A stretch of 64,000 bases of DNA, taken from the NCBI RefSeq assembly GCF_000412995.1, contig NZ_KE332512.1, positions 2,079,959 to 2,143,958 on the forward strand, read 5' to 3'. Within the stretch, counting starts at the first letter, position 1. Each line of letters opens with the position of its first letter. This stretch comes from Treponema vincentii F0403 (lineage in GTDB: Bacteria; Spirochaetota; Spirochaetia; Treponematales; Treponemataceae). A program made the position numbers and the translations under genes. Below, in pieces: positions 60,897-64,000 of the stretch. The notes under the pieces were generated by a model, which saw nothing but the letters and a program-made list of their open reading frames with translations, ran no database searches and was not told where the DNA came from.

Positions 60897-61268
60897 ATGA
60901 ATGAAAAAAGATGGATTGTTTTTATTGTCAGTCTTTTGCTTCTTTCTCTTTCCGGCTGCTGCACAAGCGCTGGAATACGTGATAACGGGAACGGAGCTTA
61001 CGCAGTTAGAGAAAATCTCGGAGACCTTGCAGATAAGCAAACAGAATCTGCAATCTCAAGCGAACGCCTTAACGGAGCGGTTGAAGGTGCAAGAGAGCAA
61101 AGCGAGCAGCTTAGCGGCGAGATTGCAGCAAGCAGAGCAGACAGCGAGAAACTTGAACGGTCAATTACAGACGGAACGGGAGACATTGAAGCGCTTGCGA
61201 CAATCTTACAGCGCATACGAAAAAGAGGCAGCAAAACAGATAGCAGAGATGCAAACAGTGATAGATAA
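60897..61268 (+). CDS. Nested outer-membrane lipoprotein (o-spanin/Rz1-like candidate)
   Basis: 123 residues in a different frame from 60901-61386 and almost wholly contained in it. The N terminus is a lipoprotein signal (WIVFIVSLLLLSLSGC, lipid on Cys21), followed by a Ser/Glu/Ala-rich extended chain. Lipoproteins nested in the i-spanin frame next to an endolysin are the Rz/Rz1 pattern, which fuses outer and inner membranes at lysis. ATG 60897 precedes the other start by four bases, so one ribosome site serves both. Confidence 0.7.
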   Translation: MNEKRWIVFIVSLLLLSLSGCCTSAGIRDNGNGAYAVRENLGDLADKQTESAISSERLNGAVEGAREQSEQLSGEIAASRADSEKLERSITDGTGDIEALATILQRIRKRGSKTDSRDANSDR

Positions 61269-61386
61269 ACAAAAAGATAAAATACACCGGCTCTCACTTA
61301 CCGCTATAACACTTTTAACCGCTCTTTCTATGGCAATTGTTTTTATAGTCATAAAATTAAAAAGATTTTTTCCGTTTTTACCATAA
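60901..61386 (+). CDS. Coiled-coil membrane protein (i-spanin/Rz-like candidate)
   Basis: 161 residues: a cleavable signal (LLSVFCFFLFPAAAQA), a long heptad-rich coiled coil (about 30-125, with ARLQQAEQTARNLNGQLQTE) and a C-terminal transmembrane helix (about 137-155, ITLLTALSMAIVFIVIKL). Classical Rz is anchored at the N terminus instead, so the topology is inverted. With the nested lipoprotein and upstream endolysin it completes a lysis cassette. Confidence 0.7.
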   Translation: MKKDGLFLLSVFCFFLFPAAAQALEYVITGTELTQLEKISETLQISKQNLQSQANALTERLKVQESKASSLAARLQQAEQTARNLNGQLQTERETLKRLRQSYSAYEKEAAKQIAEMQTVIDKQKDKIHRLSLTAITLLTALSMAIVFIVIKLKRFFPFLP

Positions 61387-61402
61387 AAACACACCGGAAG
61401 TA

Positions 61403-61418
61403 TGACTATAAAGGTGTA
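61403..61418 (+). promoter_or_regulatory. TGACTATAAAGGTGTA motif, copy 4 (before scaffold/capsid)
   Basis: Matches the 13-base core TGACTATAARGGT in the 137-base gap before the scaffold gene. Confidence 0.5.
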
Positions 61419-61523
61419 ATGCGCAAATGCTGACAGGCGCGTAATAAAAAAGATCAGCACTCACAATCGGCGGGCAACGCCGTAAAACAATGCGTAACGT
61501 GAAGAATGCAAAAGAGGAGATGT

Positions 61524-62078
61524 ATGAAGCGAGAATTTTTAGAAGGGCTTAACCTTGAAACCGCCGTTATCGATCAGATTATGGCAGAGAACGGCAAGGA
61601 CATAGAGCGCGAAAAACAAAAGACGCTCGCCGCTCAAGAAGAGGCCAAGGAAACTAAGGCGCAGCTTGAAAAAGCGAATAAAACGCTTGAAGGCTTTGCA
61701 GACCATGAGCAAATAAAGGCCGATGTCGAAAAATACAAAGCGGAAGCGGAAACGGCAAAAAAGGAAGCGGCGGCAAAGATCGCAAGCCTTGAGAGAACCG
61801 CGCAAGTAAAGGATTTTTTAAGCGACAAAAAGTTTGTCAACGATATTACCCGTGATGCTCTTGCCGCAAAGCTCACCGAACAGCTCGGCAGTGAAGAGGC
61901 AAAGGGTAAATCGCTTGATGATTTATTTGCCGCCCTTACCAAGGATCAAAAAAATATCCTTGCCGACGATACCGCTCCCGCACCACCGGTGCAGGGCAGC
62001 ATGAAAGGCGGCTCGCACGCAGCCGATGAGCGGGCGGCAGCACGGGCGGTTATGGGTTTACCGCCTGAAAAAGACTAA
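61524..62078 (+). CDS. Phage scaffolding protein (Gp20-like)
   Basis: 184 residues from 61524 (GAGGAG upstream). A long coiled coil (EDAKETKAQLEKANKTL-type heptads through KAEAETAKKEAAAKI) and a C-terminal LTKDQKNILADD follow the Phage_GP20 scaffold family, which shapes the procapsid and is then lost. Directly precedes the capsid gene. Confidence 0.85.
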   Translation: MKREFLEGLNLETAVIDQIMAENGKDIEREKQKTLAAQEEAKETKAQLEKANKTLEGFADHEQIKADVEKYKAEAETAKKEAAAKIASLERTAQVKDFLSDKKFVNDITRDALAAKLTEQLGSEEAKGKSLDDLFAALTKDQKNILADDTAPAPPVQGSMKGGSHAADERAAARAVMGLPPEKD

Positions 62079-62098
62079 TACAAGGAGAATAAAAGAAC

Positions 62099-62968
62099 AT
62101 GGCAAATAACATTATCACCTTTAAAAAATACATCGATCAGCTTGACGATGTATACAAATATTCGTCTAAAACAGCTGTTTTAGAGACAAGCCCCGCACTG
62201 GTAACACAGGGGGCAAACGCCGGAGAGTTTGTCATTCCGAAGCTGGATATGGACGGACTCGGCGACTATAGCCGTAATGACGGGTATGTTTCCGGCGGTG
62301 TTGACCTTAAAAACGAAACGGTCAAATGCGACTTTGACCGCGGGCGGCGTTTTACCGTTGACGCAATGGATAACGAGGAAACGGCAGGGGTTGCATTCGG
62401 CCGCCTTGCCGCCGAGTTTATCCGTACCAAGGTTACCCCTGAACTCGATGCGTATCGGTTTGCAAAATACGCATTGAAAGCCGGAACAAAGAAAGCCGCC
62501 GCCCTTGCGGATGGCGTAGCTGTCATGCAAGCGATCACCGCGGCGATCGGTACGCTCGATGATGCGGAAGTGCCGGAGGAAGGGCGCTACCTTTTCCTTA
62601 CCCCCGCACATTTCAACGCTATTCATTCGCTTGACACCACCAAGTCAAGAGAGCTTTTGGCGACGTTTGAAAGCCGCATTATCAAAGTTCCGCAAGCGCG
62701 GTTCTACACTGCTATTGACCAGCTGAACGGCAAGGGCAGCGGAGAGGAAAAAGGCGGGTATAAGAAAAATACCAGCGCGAAGGATGTCAACTTTATGATT
62801 ATTCATAAAAGCGCTCTTATCCAGTTTTCAAAGCATGTCGTTGTAAGCATTTTCAGACCGGAAGAAAATCAACTTGCCGACGGTTGGGCGTTTAATTACC
62901 GCTCGTACGGTATTGCCGACGTGTACGAAAACAAGAAGAACGGTATCTACCTGCATACGGCAGCGTAA
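62099..62968 (+). CDS. Major capsid protein
   Basis: 289 residues: NGYVSGG-type N-terminal beta region, the long spine helix (GRLAAEFIRTKVTPELDAYRFAKYALKAG), AITAAIGTLDDAEVPEEGRYLFLTPAHFNAI and the peripheral beta sheet with the closing FNYRSYGIADVYENKKNGIYLHTAA. This is the HK97-fold capsid pattern. No N-terminal delta domain, consistent with the separate scaffold. Confidence 0.9.
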   Translation: MANNIITFKKYIDQLDDVYKYSSKTAVLETSPALVTQGANAGEFVIPKLDMDGLGDYSRNDGYVSGGVDLKNETVKCDFDRGRRFTVDAMDNEETAGVAFGRLAAEFIRTKVTPELDAYRFAKYALKAGTKKAAALADGVAVMQAITAAIGTLDDAEVPEEGRYLFLTPAHFNAIHSLDTTKSRELLATFESRIIKVPQARFYTAIDQLNGKGSGEEKGGYKKNTSAKDVNFMIIHKSALIQFSKHVVVSIFRPEENQLADGWAFNYRSYGIADVYENKKNGIYLHTAA

Positions 62969-63038
62969 TGAAAAAGAGGCGGGCGGTAGTCCGTCCGCTC
63001 ATTCGCCCTATTAAAAGATTTAAAAGGAGGCAATAAGA

Positions 63039-63209
63039 ATGCGTACAGTAGGATATATCCCGGAAGAGGGCGCGAAGCAGAAGGTAACGAAGCAGGGCGG
63101 AACACCGACACCGCCCGAACCGCCGGAGCCAAAAGACGACGGAACCGGAACACCGACACCGCCGGAACCGAAAGACGATCCCGTCAAAAAGGGCGGGAAA
63201 AAGGAATAA
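63039..63209 (+). CDS. Small Pro-rich phage protein
   Basis: 56 residues after AAAAGGAGG: MRTVGYIPEEGAKQKVTKQG, then two Pro repeats (GTPTPPEPPEPKDD and GTPTPPEPKDD) encoded by direct repeats of GGAACACCGACACCGCC, and a Lys/Gly tail. It sits where capsid decoration or connector accessory proteins are found. Repeat number may vary. Confidence 0.6.
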   Translation: MRTVGYIPEEGAKQKVTKQGGTPTPPEPPEPKDDGTGTPTPPEPKDDPVKKGGKKE

Positions 63210-63216
63210 GCAATCA

Positions 63217-63555
63217 ATGACTCCCTTTGACAAAGTAACCTACGATTTTTACTCTCACACATTAGGACGAGCGGTTATTCCAACCGAGGCGGATTTTAAT
63301 ACATACCGCCTTAAAAACGTTCTCTTTGTCAAAGGGTTGTATGACGATGGGCTTATCGCAGAGCGCGAGACGGACGGCATCGTAAAGGCTACCTGTATGA
63401 TGATTGAAATAGATTATCAGGAAGGGGGCAACGACACCGTAACGACGAGCGAAAGCATTGGCGGCTATTCGTGGAGCGGCACAAAAAAGAGCCTTGAAGC
63501 GAAAAAGTACGAATGCCTGAAACTCTTTTGCCATATCACCGGCGGAGTGCGATAG
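63217..63555 (+). CDS. Head-tail connector protein
   Basis: 112 residues with a helical N-terminal part (TPFDKVTYDFYSHTL), MMIEIDYQEGG and ESIGGYSW, the pattern of phage adaptor proteins next to the capsid gene. Family placement is by context and shape. Confidence 0.65.
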   Translation: MTPFDKVTYDFYSHTLGRAVIPTEADFNTYRLKNVLFVKGLYDDGLIAERETDGIVKATCMMIEIDYQEGGNDTVTTSESIGGYSWSGTKKSLEAKKYECLKLFCHITGGVR

Positions 63556-63566
63556 GAGATAAGGCG

Positions 63567-63902
63567 ATGATAGGCAGACACCTTTTAATCCATTCCTGCA
63601 CCGTAAAAGAGGTAAGCGGGTTAAACCGCGACGGCGGCGCGAAGTATGGAGAAAACATCTTACTTGAACACGTGCGGATAGTACCTGCATACAGCGTACG
63701 GCGCGGAACTGTCGGTGAAGAAAAGGACGACAAATTACTTCTTTTTATCGACGGGGTAAACAGCGCCCCACGCGGGTTTATACCCAAAACCGACAGCGCG
63801 GTATTTTGGCAGGGGCAACAATACACCGTCCGTGCGGTAACTCCCTGCTACACCGCTGGCAGCGGTTCGCTGGTGCATCATTGGGAGCTGTCGCTTGTAT
63901 GA
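63567..63902 (+). CDS. Minor capsid/head-completion protein
   Basis: 111 residues from 63567. A beta-rich fold (HLLIHSCTVKEVSG, RIVPAYSVRRGTVGEEKDDKLLLFIDG, FWQGQQYTVRAV) resembling the stopper or minor capsid proteins (YqbH/gp16-like). Overlaps the next gene by ATGA. Confidence 0.65.
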   Translation: MIGRHLLIHSCTVKEVSGLNRDGGAKYGENILLEHVRIVPAYSVRRGTVGEEKDDKLLLFIDGVNSAPRGFIPKTDSAVFWQGQQYTVRAVTPCYTAGSGSLVHHWELSLV

Positions 63903-64000
63903 TTGTTGAATTTCTTGTGTGTAAAGTTGCCCAACATCTGGACAGTAAGCGGCTAGAAGATATCGTAAAACAAAAGATAGAAAGCGTACAGCCTTATCTT
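63899..64000 (+). CDS. Phage structural gene, 5' part (cut by window edge)
   Basis: Starts ATG at 63899 overlapping the previous stop and reads MIVEFLVCKVAQHLDSKRLE to the right edge. The position suggests a minor capsid or tail-completion protein; too short to classify. Confidence 0.5.
   Translation, partial: MIVEFLVCKVAQHLDSKRLEDIVKQKIESVQPYL

Overview
The window looks like a chromosome segment of a Treponema (spirochaete), probably an oral or host-associated species of moderate GC content. Three things point there: a tmRNA whose tag reads ANNDSSDYALAA, very close to the tag I remember for T. pallidum; small treponeme-type outer-membrane barrels, one behind a homopolymeric G tract; and GrdX, PotD and HEAT-repeat genes of treponemal flavour. 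The species is not resolved. There are no rRNA genes and no CRISPR array.

1-40.5 kb is chromosomal. It starts inside a DEAD-box helicase that converges on mfd across a cluster of palindromes. Next come a CRP-like pair, a PHP phosphoesterase, a BAX inhibitor-1 protein, tmRNA, polyphosphate kinase with an alpha/alpha-barrel glycosidase, a GatB-asparaginase fusion with grdX, an outer-membrane barrel, tRNA-Gln and tRNA-Glu, and ptsI. At 20.9-28.1 kb lies a complete citrate fermentation cluster: citC on the plus strand, diverging from citD-citE-citF-citG, a 2HCT citrate symporter split into two ORFs, and citX. At 28.1-31.9 kb a barrel gene has G16 inside its promoter spacer, followed by a decaying patch of duplicated small genes with in-frame amber codons and a truncated barrel. 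Then follow potD (minus strand), ctp protease, rsmE, a WecG-type glycosyltransferase, mtnK, namZ and an AAA-ATPase/PD-(D/E)XK gene that carries a palindromic repeat in its coding frame.

40.5-64 kb is the left part of a prophage, all genes on the plus strand and running off the right edge. Early genes: small proteins, VRR-NUC nuclease, RecB-like nuclease, SSB, ERF recombinase, NinB-like and HNH-like proteins, a helicase-methyltransferase fusion, a replication initiator with five exactly 20-bp-phased iterons inside it, and a DnaC-like loader. Late genes: small and large terminase, portal, minor head protein with an ADP-ribosyltransferase-like tail, tail-fibre-like genes, endolysin and a nested spanin-like pair, then scaffold, major capsid protein and connectors. 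No integrase, repressor or tail tube/tape-measure gene is in view.

The most noteworthy structures are the poly-G promoter spacer, the RPE-like palindromic element found both between genes and within a gene, the initiator-embedded iterons, a 13-16 bp motif repeated at four late-module boundaries, a six-copy intergenic hairpin family, and the nested lysis genes.
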